Below are positions 45,501 through 56,397 of a stretch of 64,000 nucleotides of DNA, piece by piece. The DNA comes from Pseudo-nitzschia pungens (Eukaryota > Bacillariophyta > Bacillariophyceae > Bacillariales > Bacillariaceae): contig CM074766.1 in NCBI GenBank assembly GCA_037355855.1, forward strand, positions 2,542,001 through 2,606,000, given 5' to 3'. The notes under the pieces were generated by a model. It did not search any database. It was given only the letters and a program-made list of their open reading frames with translations, and was not told where the DNA came from. Position numbers and translations under genes: made by a program. Position 1 is the first letter of the stretch. Every line of letters begins with the position of its first letter.

Positions 45501-48500
45501 TCCGAACGACGATATGTTCAGTGATGAATCACAGCAATACTCGCAAAAGCAAGCCCAGTCGTACCATACGGTCGCTACCAAGATTGCCAGGCCTGTTGAT
45601 GTCCTCACCTCGAATGCTTGCTGATGTTTCAAACAGTCTTCTGAACAAGGAACAATCTCCACGCAAAACTTTGTGGACTGATTTCGAATCGAACGATGTA
45701 TTCCCCGACAAATATCAAGAACATTCAAACACTCAGGAAAACGCAAGCATATCGCATACCAAAGGTCTCAAACAGGACCATCTGACAACATTAGAAATAG
45801 GCGAACGCGCCCAAATATTGAGTGACGATCGATACGATGGTTCTCCCAGAGTTAAAGATTCCCGGTATGAACAAAAAGGTGAAGAAATGGCAGTTTTGAC
45901 AGCAATGAATTCTGTACGAAGTCATGGTTTCTCCTCAGTCGAGAAAGATGGGGATCCAGCCGTTCCAGGCTTTTTGGCTGTTGTAGCATCGCCAAAACAG
46001 ATCGATCATTGTCATTCTTCGCACGGCAATACTGTAAAACAGCATGGAATCGAAGACAAGTCCATTGGCGGATCAACATTAACTTATTCATGCAAGGCCA
46101 ACCACGTGGCGCCAGAGAGCAATAGAGGTAAAGCAGTACCGATGGATGAATGGACAAAGTTTGATAACGAATTTGAGACCACAGAGCAAGAGGAAATAGT
46201 TCTGAATCATTGCGAAGTGGTGGACGAAATGCATGGTGTCCAAACCTCAAGTTCGGTCTCCTCTCCCCAACGAAGCGCGATATTTCCAGAATCTCATAAA
46301 AGAAAAAACTTGTCCGTCTCAGTCTGAAGAAGAACTTTTCTTTGAGAAACTTCTCAAGAGTGAGACTCCTACATCCTTTTTCGACTCGTCATCCTCTGGC
46401 GACCATTCGGGCGCACCGAAGGCTGTAGAACAGAATTCATCGTATAGAATCAATTACAAACCGGAGGGAGATTCTCAATACAGTAGAAAGTCGATAAACG
46501 AGTCGAATTTCGAACGAATGGATCATCGCAGCAGTTTGGGGGAGAACACTGATTCAAACTTTCAAGATGCCGCAATCTCTCCCCTCCATGAATGTATTCC
46601 ACAAATGACAAGGGAAGGTAACGACCGGTATGGATTCGGGAAACCATAATTCGATGTTGAATCATTCCACATCATATTCGAAAGATTCGAAAAAAGTTAT
46701 GGTGAAGAAACCAACCGTCGATCGTGGTGGTACGGGGAACTTATGCCAGATTTGGTGCTACAGATATTCACTTCATGACTCGATCGTCAGATTCTAGAGA
46801 AGTGATGGATACTGATTCCACTGAGACTGAAAAAAGATTCATAGGACACATAGCACCGAAAGACGACAGGCAAGTACTAGAGAATGAATTGAATCGGAGT
46901 AAGGAATGTTCAATGGATTTGACTCGCAACAACATGGTGGTTGGTGAAAAGCTTCAGACCGACCTACGAAACCCTGGTATGAATGCTGCTACAACAGGGA
47001 ATCATTCATCGTATCTGACAAGGGAAAAAAGATTGTGTTCTAGCCAGTGGTGAAATCCTCAATGACGATGCTGATATAGTTCGTTCGAACAAACGTTTGT
47101 CAATGGCAAAGCGAAACAATGGAAATCTTGAATGAAGATACAAACTGTGTTACCCTGGATGAAAATCACTCGCTAGGCGAACACCATTCTAGCATTAGAG
47201 ACTTTTTGAAGGAAAGAGGGGATTCATCTGAAGGACATGTGAGACGGTCACCGCAGGTTCAAGAACGCACGGAAAGTGATCGAAGGAGAGATGAACTGAC
47301 CGAGCAGCGAGAACATCTTGAGGCGCTCAGTGCGTTTCTAGCAGAGTATAAGCTTGGTGGTGAAAAACAGCCAGAATCGAGTGGATTAGAAAAACGCCAA
47401 CATGATCATGATGGAGGAGAAAAAGATGACCATTTCGAAGAAATATTAGGAGAATACCATCAAGATATACCGGGCAATTGCACAGGAAAACAATCAATCC
47501 TGTCACATCCGAATCTTGTTGAGAAACATACAAGCCAAGATGACCAGCTTGAAATCAAGCATTCACACGAAATATCTTGGCCCACTAGTGAAGATGAGTA
47601 CAACGAGGAAGGGAAAGATACTGAAGAGAAAAGAGGTCGTACACAAGAAGATCCAATTGAAGTGTACAGGGCCGGTCATGACCTCGAGGACTCTAAAATG
47701 CCTCTGCGAGAAAATCTTGTCCATCAAAATGTGTACGATAATTACCAAACCTGTTCCGAACCTTTGAACCATCCCGGCAGGTATGAGTCGAAGAACAGGG
47801 AATTGCATTCCACCGGAAACCTCGTGATATCCAACCAAAATTCGTACCACAATGATCGGTACCATCGACGTCACATCGTAAGGATTCTCGACCGACCTCT
47901 ATTGGACTTGGACGAAGACGACGACGACGACGAATGTTTCGACGCTATTGAGGTAGAGAGACAAAACACCTACTACTCTCAAGAGAATGGAGGCACTCCC
48001 CATTCGAGTGATAGACAAATATATCGAATGGATCCACCAGACCCTATTCCTGCCAATCGATATCCCGAAGGACGCCGGTTGTCAACGAATCATACGGCAG
48101 ACGCACCGGAGGGAGCCACCAGAGAAGAGATCGAATTGCTGAATCGCTTTATCGATGTTGCGTCTAGTGATTTCGGTGGACAAACACTTTCTGCCGAATC
48201 CGAAGAGCGTGTACGTGCCGCTGCCCTCAAAATTGGCTTGACGTCCAAGTTTGTGGACCAATTGCTTCACCAAACCATGAAACCATCCGAGAGTCGAGAT
48301 CCGGGTTTGACTTTTGTTGCGCCTTCCGAGCAGCACTCACAACCAGCTCCTTACGATGGTCAGAATGGATATCACAATGGTCATGGTACGTACTCAAATC
48401 AGCAGGATCGTTATTATGCAGGAGAGACCGAAACCTACTACACCTCCGAATATTCTCGATCCAACACGAAACAAAGAGGAAGATGTGACTACGATGACTA

Positions 48501-48906
48501 CAGTTTCAATGTATGGGACAGCCTCGGCAAAGGCCTTACCCAGTTGGCGAACATAACGGCCAAGACTTGTGGTCTCAATTACCATCGCAAGGAAAGGCGC
48601 AGAGACGATGGTGACAGCATCGTTTCAGCGATCTCCTGGGACGACGATCACGGCAAGTCGTCTTCAGCCCGAACAGGTCGATCTACCAACCGGCCAAGTG
48701 ATGGGGACTATCACGCGGCAACGGGATACGCCCCGAGTGCGAACTATCACAATGATGAATACCACCAACACGAACGAACCCGGCACGTCACCTTCGACGA
48801 TAACATCGATGAACTCAATTACGACGCGGCCGGACCATACGCCATGGATGCTGTTCCCAACAGGCCCGACACGCCACCACGGGAAAAGATAACGCAGTTG
48901 GTATAG
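39508..48906 (+). CDS. Giant repeat-rich protein 2; about 18 apparent +1 frame breaks
   Basis: Two long clean frames (39508-41202, 47119-48906) flank a 6-kb middle made of frames that follow each other. At each stop (about 41200, 41465, 41589, 41719, 41843, 42477, 43750, 44744, 45099, 45193, 45350, 45468, 45622, 46325, 46647, 46795, 47051, 47133) the +1 frame is open and leads to the next. Repeat content crosses the breaks, so this is one gene of about 3,100 codons. The N-terminus holds a module with FIVQAGN...KLSAVDADRLRKAA...VVDALIKQT; the C-terminus holds FIDVASS...TLSAESEERVRAAA...FVDQLLHQT. These resemble the modules of the neighbouring giant gene. The middle has 41-residue repeats (ATWTQKEQENLL) and VVKLSPFG repeats. 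All is polar and disordered. It may be a decaying gene, a region of 1-nt errors, or a recoded gene. Confidence 0.62.
41080..41985 (+). repeat. 123-nt tandem coding repeat with 1-nt expansions
   Basis: ATGGACGCAAAA recurs at 41305, 41428, 41552, 41677, 41800 and 41924, spaced 123, 124, 125, 123 and 124 nt. The basic unit is 41 codons (RATWTQKEQENLLSS...). Departures from 123 are the +1 insertions. Two adjacent units carry the same tcttcaTgaaaacg form where the first has tcttcagagaacg, so that insertion was duplicated with the unit. Confidence 0.88.
42720..43745 (+). repeat. About 198-nt tandem coding repeats (VVKLSPSG units)
   Basis: At least four units contain SPxHSPVHESIEVVKLSPSG and LVLHGKAYSDQ. 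Two neighbouring copies are almost identical over about 198 nt (42841 versus 43039). Diverged copies with KLSPFG continue to about 45180 across frame breaks. Confidence 0.85.
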
Positions 48907-48988
48907 AGTCCGAAATCAGTGATTGCGTTCCCAATGAATAAATGAATGGTATGGATTCACTCGCAAGAGTTGTTGGGGTCCAGTCGTG

Positions 48989-49075
48989 GGCAATCATGTG
49001 TAGTCGGTATGGCAATCATGTGTAGTCGGTATGGCAATCATGTGTAGTCGGTATGGCAATCATGTGTAGTCGGTG
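48989..49075. repeat. 22-bp tandem repeat, four copies
   Basis: The unit ggcaatcatgtgtagtcggt + at is repeated almost exactly four times just after the stop of giant gene 2. It contains an in-frame TAG and is non-coding. It may lie in the 3' untranslated region. Confidence 0.9.
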
Positions 49076-50130
49076 CCATATCTATACACTGAACACCACT
49101 TGATTTGGGTATGCTATTCAAGGTGTTTGAAGCTATAAATAAAGTATTTGTGAAACTTTAATGAACAAATACACACTGTTCTTTTGAAACTAAAAACCCG
49201 AACAACTTTCACATAGTAGTGACGAATTTCAAAATCATGGCAAGTCGTCTTTCAAAATGTCTTTTTGATGTGGACAGCATTGCCAAACTGGCTGGTGGAG
49301 ATTATGGTTTGTAGGAGCTTTCTGGCTTCTAACAATCGCGTATATATTGGATCACAATGATGACAAGCTGTCCGAACGCCTAAGCAAGGTTGTGTGCGTA
49401 GTTACTTGACTTTGGAAAGAAGAAGGAGAAGTCCACGGTCAGTGGTCTTTTGTTGTTGACAATTTGTGCTGCTCTATACTATGGTGCTCTAGTACCCAAG
49501 CTTTTTGCTTGCAGGCAATGAATGCCTGTTGTGAAAGCAGGCTGTCGATGGGTAAGCATCTACCGTTTGATGCGCCTTTCGCCTTTTCGTCTTCGCATCC
49601 TTTGCTTCTGATTGACCCGCTCAGCACTCGGGGGAATGAAAACCGAAAATTGATCCGTTGTTGTAACGACAGAGATTCGATTTCCCGACGACAATTTTGA
49701 GAAAAGTCTGGTGCGCGCCAAAGGTGCAGTTGGTGTGTCCTGTGTCTTGCCCAACAAGATTGAAATTACTGGAACCTCTTCTCTGTTGTTGTGTTCTGAA
49801 TGGAAACTTCTTGTTTTAGGCGCTTCGCCAAATTCTTCAAAACCTCACTTTTTTAGTGCGGTAAAACCTTATCCCTCAGTGACGGCATTTTTCGTGCCAT
49901 CAACAATCAGTAAGATTACGGTAAACCTTACGTAAGACCTTCCTCGGAATCAGAACCATGTACCGGTACAAGTAAATTGTAAAGTGACCATGGATCCGGC
50001 AGATGTCAAAGCCAAAGCCCAAAGAAAGCTTCAGGACGTTGCCGTGCAATCCACTATCCTCGTTTCGAATTCCCAGTGCCGATAAATAATAATAATAATA
50101 TACCGCAATCAAGAAGGTCAACCGTCATCG
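49076..50130. other. Intergenic region, no gene supported
   Basis: AATAAA at about 49137 could end the upstream transcript. ATTACGGTAAACCTTACGTA at 49915-49934 repeats the TACGTA-type motif seen between genes elsewhere. ORFs here are short and featureless. An (AAT)n run (50086-50100) precedes the next gene. Confidence 0.45.
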
Positions 50131-51207
50131 ATGGTGTTCCCGGAGCTGAACAATCGCCCGACGATTCTCGATGGTGGGTTGGGCACGTACTTGAGCAGTC
50201 TCGGGTATGATTTGAATGATAAATTATGGTCGGGTAAAGTCTTGAGGGATCAACCAAGCGTGATTCGACAGGCCCATGTCGCTTATTATGAGGCAGGAGC
50301 GGACATGGTCATCACAGCGAGTTACCAGTTGGCCGTGGACACGTGTGGCAGTCAAGCTCAACTGAAAGCCCTTTGCAACCAAAGTGTAGAACTGGCCGAT
50401 GAAGCCCGGTCACGGTGTTTGAGTGGGCATCCGAACAACGACGATGACGATGATGACGACGATGACGATGACGATGATGCTGAACCACAACAATCACAGC
50501 AGCAGCAGCAGCAGCAGCGACAGCAGCGCACCTTGTACATTGGAGGATCGATCGGATGTTTTGGTGCGGCCCAACACGATGGCTCAGAGTACACGGGGAG
50601 GTATCGCGCGGGGTGTCGGAGCGTGGACGCATTGAAATCGTGGCATACTCCACGCTTTCAAATTCTGGCAACCCATCCATTGGTGGATGTCCTGGCCATC
50701 GAAACGATTCCGTGCTTGAACGAAGTGGAAGCGCTTTTGCAACTCCTCGGCGAATTTCCCAGCAAACGCGCGTACCTGTCCGTGGTGTGCCGGGACGCAC
50801 ATCGCTTGACGAGCGGTGAGACCGTGGCCGATTGTACCGCATTGATCCGTCGGTATACGGAGGAGGATGCATCGGAATCTCGGCGGCGTGTCGAGAATCT
50901 GATCGCGGTCGGGGTGAATTGTACCCCGCCGAAGTATGTCACGGATCTCATCACGGCTTTTCAACGCGGGTGTCCACGCGTGCCGGTGCTTGTGTATCCG
51001 AACACGGGCGAAAGCTGGGACGACGGCACGCACACGTGGTGTTGGCACACCGACCGCGAGCTCGATGGGCCGAGAGCCCAGTTTTTGTCGCACGCCCGGC
51101 ACTGGCTCGAACAAGGTGTCGTTGGCATTGGGGGATGCTGCCGAACTACTCCCGAGTACATCAAGGAGTTGGCGGACTCGAGCCACGATGCGGCCAAACC
51201 CGTGTGA
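50131..51207 (+). CDS. Homocysteine S-methyltransferase family protein with poly-Asp/poly-Gln insert
   Basis: This 358-residue, intronless protein is of the size expected for S-methylmethionine- or betaine-type homocysteine methyltransferases. These transfer a methyl group to homocysteine to form methionine, using zinc bound by three Cys. The barrel begins TILDGGLGTYLSSLGYD with SVIRQAHVAYYEAGADMVIT and ASYQ. IETIPCLNEVEAL follows, then the zinc ligands in GVNCTPP and GIGGCCRTTPE; YPNTGESWD is also typical. A run of 13 Asp followed by a Gln-rich stretch (QQSQQQQQQQRQQ) is inserted around residues 107-133 between strands, before TLYIGGSIGCFG. The insert is encoded by GAC/GAT and CAG/CAA repeats and probably forms a surface loop. 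The methyl donor cannot be told from sequence. Confidence 0.92.
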   Translation: MVFPELNNRPTILDGGLGTYLSSLGYDLNDKLWSGKVLRDQPSVIRQAHVAYYEAGADMVITASYQLAVDTCGSQAQLKALCNQSVELADEARSRCLSGHPNNDDDDDDDDDDDDDAEPQQSQQQQQQQRQQRTLYIGGSIGCFGAAQHDGSEYTGRYRAGCRSVDALKSWHTPRFQILATHPLVDVLAIETIPCLNEVEALLQLLGEFPSKRAYLSVVCRDAHRLTSGETVADCTALIRRYTEEDASESRRRVENLIAVGVNCTPPKYVTDLITAFQRGCPRVPVLVYPNTGESWDDGTHTWCWHTDRELDGPRAQFLSHARHWLEQGVVGIGGCCRTTPEYIKELADSSHDAAKPV

Positions 51208-52557
51208 TCGAAATCACGGGTCGAGCTGCTCACTCACTGGGTGTCTTCGGACACTGTTTTGCGCGCAAGCTGAACTCGGGACGTTTGCGTCCGCGGAAGG
51301 AACGGCGTTTGAAACTCGTCACGCGGAAAAGGATGGCGACGCCCGGGGGAACGGGGAACGGATGCAATGCCGATGACGATAGACTGAGATTTCGTCACGG
51401 AACCACTTGATCGAGCGAGCGAGCTGCTGCTTGAATCGTGGTCACGTCAATTTGCAAACTGTCGAGTCCCATCTCTTCTCGATCCATGTCATCGATATCA
51501 TGAAGCAATCGACGCTTCATGAATCGATTGGAGGTGGATTCATCCACTATTCAACGGGGATGCCATCCTACCTGGGATTTTTCTTCCATTTGTCCTACAA
51601 TGTCACTCCATAAACTCGAGACAATCCTTGGGGATTCTGAATTGCTTTCGATTCTACAGTTTCGAGGTCAAATCACGGAGATTGATTCGCTTCGCTCTTG
51701 AACATCATCGAATAGACAACGACTAACCGAACGAGTGAACTGGAGAAAAAATAAATGTAGTAAATGCAAAAAATAATAATGGAAACTCTGATAAAGAAAG
51801 ATAAAAGTCTCGATAGTATGGCAAACCCCCGTGCCATGGTCGAACTCGTGCTTTTTGCCGAGTTCGACATCGATCAAGAATCGAAATTGAGATGATTATA
51901 TTATACTCACAGTCCATAGAATGAAATAGCTCCAGAGAACTAGTAACTTACCGTAGCAGCCATCATGTGGACTGGTGGCGGCCGCGGGAGCGAGAGTGGC
52001 ACTCGTACAAACCTGTTGTCGCTCAACAATCGAATTCCTTCCTTCCTTCATTCTTCATCCTCAATGCCGGGCTGTTTTTGTTCTGGTATCGGACGTACAT
52101 ACGATGCATATGATGCAAATTAGCTTGACGCGTGACGCGTCACGCCATGGTTCGTAGCGCGAGTTGTGCGGGACGGGTTTTGGTCTTTTGAGTTTCATTC
52201 CATTGAAGCATGATTGATTCCCGCTTGGCAACTATCGATTGTCGATTGCCGGTTGTCGATGGTTCTTGCGTATTCGCTGTCTTCCATACAGTAAATTAAG
52301 CTCAAAATCTTGTTGCAGAACTGCAAGGCATCGATTGACGATGTATCTCACAAGCCGTCGTATCCCCTAACCGCAAGGCCAACGAAAGAAGAATCTTCCT
52401 GTTGAACAGTTGGTGCTCGAATCTACGCTACCAAGTTACCCATCGCCACAACATCAAGCTCTGCTCTTCGCCGGTTGACTAGTTCGCTTCGGCCGTCTAT
52501 TTGAATTGGAGTTGGTCAGTCCCAGGGACAAAAATACAAATCCATCATCGGCCAACA
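51208..52557. other. Intergenic region, promoter of Ku80
   Basis: No gene is supported. A near-palindrome tgacgcgtgacgcgtca lies at 52124-52140. The rest is mixed sequence with short ORFs that match nothing I recognise. Confidence 0.45.
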
Positions 52558-54474
52558 ATGCCCAACAAGGAAGCCGTCGTTTTGATTCTGGATGCGCACG
52601 AGAGCATGACCACCAGTGTTTCCACTGGCAACGAAGACGCAACACAGGGATTCTGCAACAAGCATAACCATGGCAAGACTCGATTCGATTGTGCAAAAGA
52701 AGCGAGCATTGCCATCATTTCCGATCTCATGGTTCGTTCGAAAACAAACGAGGCCACGGTGGTTCTCTTGAACACCGAAGGCACGAAGAATCACTTTTTT
52801 GAGGACGAGGATGACGAGGACGAAGAAGAAGACGAGGGTTGCAACAGCGATGAGGAGGACTCGGTCCATTGTCCCTTTCCCAACATAACGGAATTTTCTG
52901 GCAACGGAGAGGTAATGGGGATCCGGCCACCGCTTCCCGACCTCTTGAGGAAAATCAATGCTCTGCAACCCAATGCTTCCTCCAAAATGGCACGCGACAT
53001 TGGCTCTGGAAGGAGAAAACGGCCGAGACCAACCGGTGGTGGCGATTTCGAGAGCGGATTGGTCTATGCCGCGGACGCTCTGTATCGCAGAACGTCCGGG
53101 AAGCAGTTCGATCGAAGAATCGTTCTCCTGACAGACGCTGAGCACAAGGTTGGCAGCACTCGCGAGGGCCACCACAAGCTGCTGGTGGCACTAGAAGGCT
53201 TGCGAGCCATGGATTGCCGGATCCAGGTCGTGGGGATGGATTTTGAGCAGGGTGCCGACTTTGACGTTCCCCTCCGCGGGCCGTCCGAACTCAAATCCGA
53301 GTCGGTCGATGAACACGATGCCGGCAACCACCATGGGGATGAAAACGAAAGCCTGGGAATGGGGTATGGTCACGAGGAGGACGAGAGTGATCCCGGCAGC
53401 GAAAGCGATGGTGGCGACATTGGCGAGATCAAACGAGAAAATGAGGAATATCTAATCCGACTGGCCCACACAACCGGTGGTTTCGTCTACGCATCAAAGG
53501 AGTTACAAGCGATGCTCGCAAAAGTCTTGGGGTCCAGAGTCTTACAAAATCCTAGCAAACGAAAAGTGATCGTGGAGATAGCTCCCGGTTTGGTGCTGGA
53601 GGATGCACGCTACTACAAACTCATTTCCAAAGCGGCGAGCACCCCCCTCACTCGAAAGCTGGTAATGGTAGACGACAAACAAAAGCCACAGACGAATAGC
53701 CTCGGAGTGGAAATGTTGCAAGATTATGAAACGGCAGTCACGCACTGGAACGCAGACGACGAAAACGAAGAGCTTCTGCCCGGTCGAATCTCTCACGCCT
53801 ATCGGTTCGGGAGCGATTTGCTGCCCTTCACTCCTCTCGACGAGGCTGGCCTGACACAATCTTCAGCCGTAAAACTGACCGTTCTGGGATACATGCCGGA
53901 GGCCAGCATTCCGCAGTATTTGAGGGTGGATGCTCCATACGTTCTTTCTGGGAACGAATCGCGTCGGTGCTGTGCCGCCATTTCGGCCCTGGCACGAGCC
54001 CTCCACCGCGAAAAACAAGTGGCCATCGCCACGTTTGTCAAGGGAGTCGACAAGGACCCGATTCTGTGCGGGCTGTTTCCGTTTTTGGAACCGCCCAACA
54101 TGCACGAACCCCTGCGTTTGATCATCATGCAGCTTCCATTCAGCGGCGACGTTCGATATCCTGACTTGGAGGAAAGAACGCCTCTCGAGTCTCCCGCAGC
54201 GGAGTCTTGCTGCGACGACTTGATTGATGCTATGATGTTGCCAGACGATGCCCTCGACTACCAACACATTCCGGACCACAAGGTTCGGTCGTTCTACAAA
54301 ACGGTGGTCAAACGGGTCCTCGACAAGAACTGCGACGTGGTGCAAACACGAATCGACCCCTCCACCGGAATCGATGCCATGGACATACCACCGGAAGTTC
54401 GAGCGAGGGCCGAACCCGCGGTCGCCGCATTTTACGAGTGCTTTCGTTTCACGAAACAGTCCGGAAACTCGTGA
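52558..54474 (+). CDS. KU80: Ku80 DNA-end-binding subunit
   Basis: Ku80 pairs with Ku70 to form the ring that loads on DNA double-strand ends for non-homologous end joining. The ATG at 52558 (MPNKEAVVLILDAHESM) gives 638 residues; an in-frame ATG-less extension to 52501 is less likely. The N-terminal vWA-like domain has LILDAHESM, FDCAKEASIAIISDLM, ATVVLLNTEGTKN and QFDRRIVLLTDAEH. The Ku beta-barrel core has HAYRFGSDLLPF, AVKLTVLGYM, ISALARALHREKQVAIATFV and LCGLFPFLEP. Two acidic inserts stand out: EDEDDEDEEEDEG in the vWA part, and a His/Asp/Glu/Ser-rich loop of about 60 residues before the core. The protein stops soon after the core helices, so the C-terminal kinase-binding domain of animal Ku80 is absent. 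The frame is intact and intronless. Confidence 0.9.
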   Translation: MPNKEAVVLILDAHESMTTSVSTGNEDATQGFCNKHNHGKTRFDCAKEASIAIISDLMVRSKTNEATVVLLNTEGTKNHFFEDEDDEDEEEDEGCNSDEEDSVHCPFPNITEFSGNGEVMGIRPPLPDLLRKINALQPNASSKMARDIGSGRRKRPRPTGGGDFESGLVYAADALYRRTSGKQFDRRIVLLTDAEHKVGSTREGHHKLLVALEGLRAMDCRIQVVGMDFEQGADFDVPLRGPSELKSESVDEHDAGNHHGDENESLGMGYGHEEDESDPGSESDGGDIGEIKRENEEYLIRLAHTTGGFVYASKELQAMLAKVLGSRVLQNPSKRKVIVEIAPGLVLEDARYYKLISKAASTPLTRKLVMVDDKQKPQTNSLGVEMLQDYETAVTHWNADDENEELLPGRISHAYRFGSDLLPFTPLDEAGLTQSSAVKLTVLGYMPEASIPQYLRVDAPYVLSGNESRRCCAAISALARALHREKQVAIATFVKGVDKDPILCGLFPFLEPPNMHEPLRLIIMQLPFSGDVRYPDLEERTPLESPAAESCCDDLIDAMMLPDDALDYQHIPDHKVRSFYKTVVKRVLDKNCDVVQTRIDPSTGIDAMDIPPEVRARAEPAVAAFYECFRFTKQSGNS

Positions 54475-54938
54475 GGCACACGGGACTGGTCGAGTAGAGC
54501 GATCCTTCCGTTCTGTGTTGTGACGGTGAAAGGCATTCTAGTGTTCTTGTCGCTCGTACTCTCCAGTCGAACTATGTTTCACAACTTTCACGGGAAGCTT
54601 TTTCTTCGCAATCCCGATCCGCCCTTCGGATGGCAACTATTCTGAGAAAACAAAGCAATCATTACTTTCAATCAATTGTTCGCTACTCATTATAGGATGG
54701 TATGTGAATCATACACCAAAACACGCGTTTTGTCAATCAACAAACAGCCATCCCCACCATTTGTGGCAGAAACCGATCCGTCGGGTGACAATGTGGAGTC
54801 AGGGACTTCCTTTCATTGATCCTGCGCGAGAGTCCAATCACAGCTGTCGAAACCACAAGAAATCGATGTCATCGAATTGCAACAGACACCGCATCGGTCT
54901 GATGCGATTTCTGAATCGCATTGACGGGTCGCAATGGT
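54475..54938. other. Short intergenic region between convergent genes
   Basis: It lies between the Ku80 stop and the 3' end of the small coiled-coil gene. Nothing is supported in it. Confidence 0.4.
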
Positions 54939-55280
54939 TTAGAACTGAACAAAGTATCTCGGTCGCTTTTTCTCCTTCTTTTCCGGAATGGTTGTTGTCT
55001 TCCTGTGTTTGCTCTTTTTCGACTTTTTGTGGACGGTTTTCGAGGGTGCCTTGTTTTCTCCCTTCAATTCCTTGGCAGCTGCCAATTCCTCGTTCAAAAT
55101 GCTGGTTTGTTCCCCCGTCACCATCGCATCATCCCCCTCTTCTGCGGTTGTTGTGTGCAAGGCACTCGACAGGCGTTCGAGAGTTCCCAGCGTCATGGTC
55201 TGCGTCTCGGCACATTCCTTGAGCTTGGCCTGGACCTTTTCCATGTTCTTTTTGTAAAATTCCTTTGGTCCCAGCGGCAA
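54939..55280 (-). CDS. Small predicted coiled-coil protein with Lys-rich tail
   Basis: The protein has 113 residues from the ATG at 55280 (MPLGPKEFYKKNMEKVQAKL). The first half is helical and charged (AKLKECAETQTMTLGTLERL), with LNEELAAAKELKGEN in the middle. The C-terminal 35 residues are highly basic (KKSKKSKHRKTTTIPEKKEK), ending RPRYFVQF. No family is recognised. The basic tail could bind nucleic acid or direct the protein to the nucleus or nucleolus. An upstream frame starting at 55374 (MLKNAATLIRCSYSSTHSNR) looks like a mitochondrial leader but is out of frame, and I found no intron joining them. It is a moderate-confidence gene because of its small size. Confidence 0.5.
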   Translation of the reverse strand: MPLGPKEFYKKNMEKVQAKLKECAETQTMTLGTLERLSSALHTTTAEEGDDAMVTGEQTSILNEELAAAKELKGENKAPSKTVHKKSKKSKHRKTTTIPEKKEKKRPRYFVQF

Positions 55281-56397
55281 TGTTGGGAGTAGAAAAGTTT
55301 CGCGACAAAACGAGGCGATTGGAATGGGTTGAGGAATACGAACATCGAATCAGTGTTGCGGCATTTTTCAGCATCGATCGGCACGTTCTGCAAAACTAGC
55401 TACAGATCACACCATTCCTTGGTTGAGACGTACATTTCCTATCGTTGATCGGAACTCGGATCGAGCCTTTCTCTTGCACTTGGAACGAATACTTTTAGCC
55501 ATCTTGAGTTATTTTTTTTTTCTTGAGATTGATCGAATTGTTAACCAGGTCGGTTGTTTCAAAAACTCGGGTTGTTCTTCGGTTTCAACTTTTGTCTCGA
55601 CGAATGCTGGGATGCTGGGTCCTCAAGGAGCAGGTAAGATAACCTTAGTCGTCGTATTCACAAATTCTGTATTTTGAATGGGTGCGGAGTGCTTCACATC
55701 GGATACCAGTGCAGAGATCACTGTTTGAATACCGCGCTACAAAATCGTACTGTAATTGCTGTGCAAACGTAGCACTGTAAATCCCGCCACGGCTGCATTT
55801 TACTTGTAATAATCTAAAATTATTTTTGAACGAAAAAGGGCACACGAATCATCAAAATCATTCGAAAGTGGAAATGAGTGGACTGCGTGAATTGACAAGA
55901 ACACAGAGACTTTCGAGAAAGATAACGTACTAAACCAGACTTCCAAAAACTTTAACCCTAAAGGTATTAAATTGAACGGGCTAACAAGAATGACCGAGAA
56001 AAAAGTCAGTTAGTCGCGTACGTACATCATGATCGTTGAAGAAAGGGTCACAAAATTTGCATTGTTTGGCGAGAGATACGGTAATGTACGTTGCAAGCCG
56101 GCCGGAACGTTTCCGTTCACATTTTTTGAGAGAAGTATCCTCCACAAAGTAGTAGTAAGCCTTTTGCAGCATAGTTCGATGACTAGTTCGACGCCTCAGC
56201 ATCATCTCATCGACCTGCTAACGCCCGTCTAATGTTGCGTTTGTCGACTAGCAGGTCAATTTTTCTCTATCCTCTTACACCAACAGCGGTGTTAGTCTCG
56301 TAGAGACCTCAGCCGAAGCACAAGCGAGACCTATGCTGCATATCCTCATGTTATTCACAGCTAAAAAAATTGTTTACAAATCAGAGAGAGTGATAAA
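55281..56397. other. Intergenic region, no gene supported
   Basis: The 1.1-kb interval lies between divergent genes. It contains only short ORFs, one of which has a chance P-loop-like string (see rejected list). Confidence 0.45.

Noticed and set aside
48989..49075. Possible CRISPR-like array
   Set aside because: The 22-bp units are directly adjacent with no spacers, in a eukaryotic intergenic region; it is a simple tandem repeat.
50358..50594. Cys- and Ser-rich minus-strand frame
   Set aside because: It is the antisense of the poly-Asp/poly-Gln tract in the methyltransferase gene.
55423..55677. Open frame with a P-loop-like string GPQGAGK
   Set aside because: It is an isolated 84-residue frame without the other ABC/GTPase motifs; the string is probably chance.
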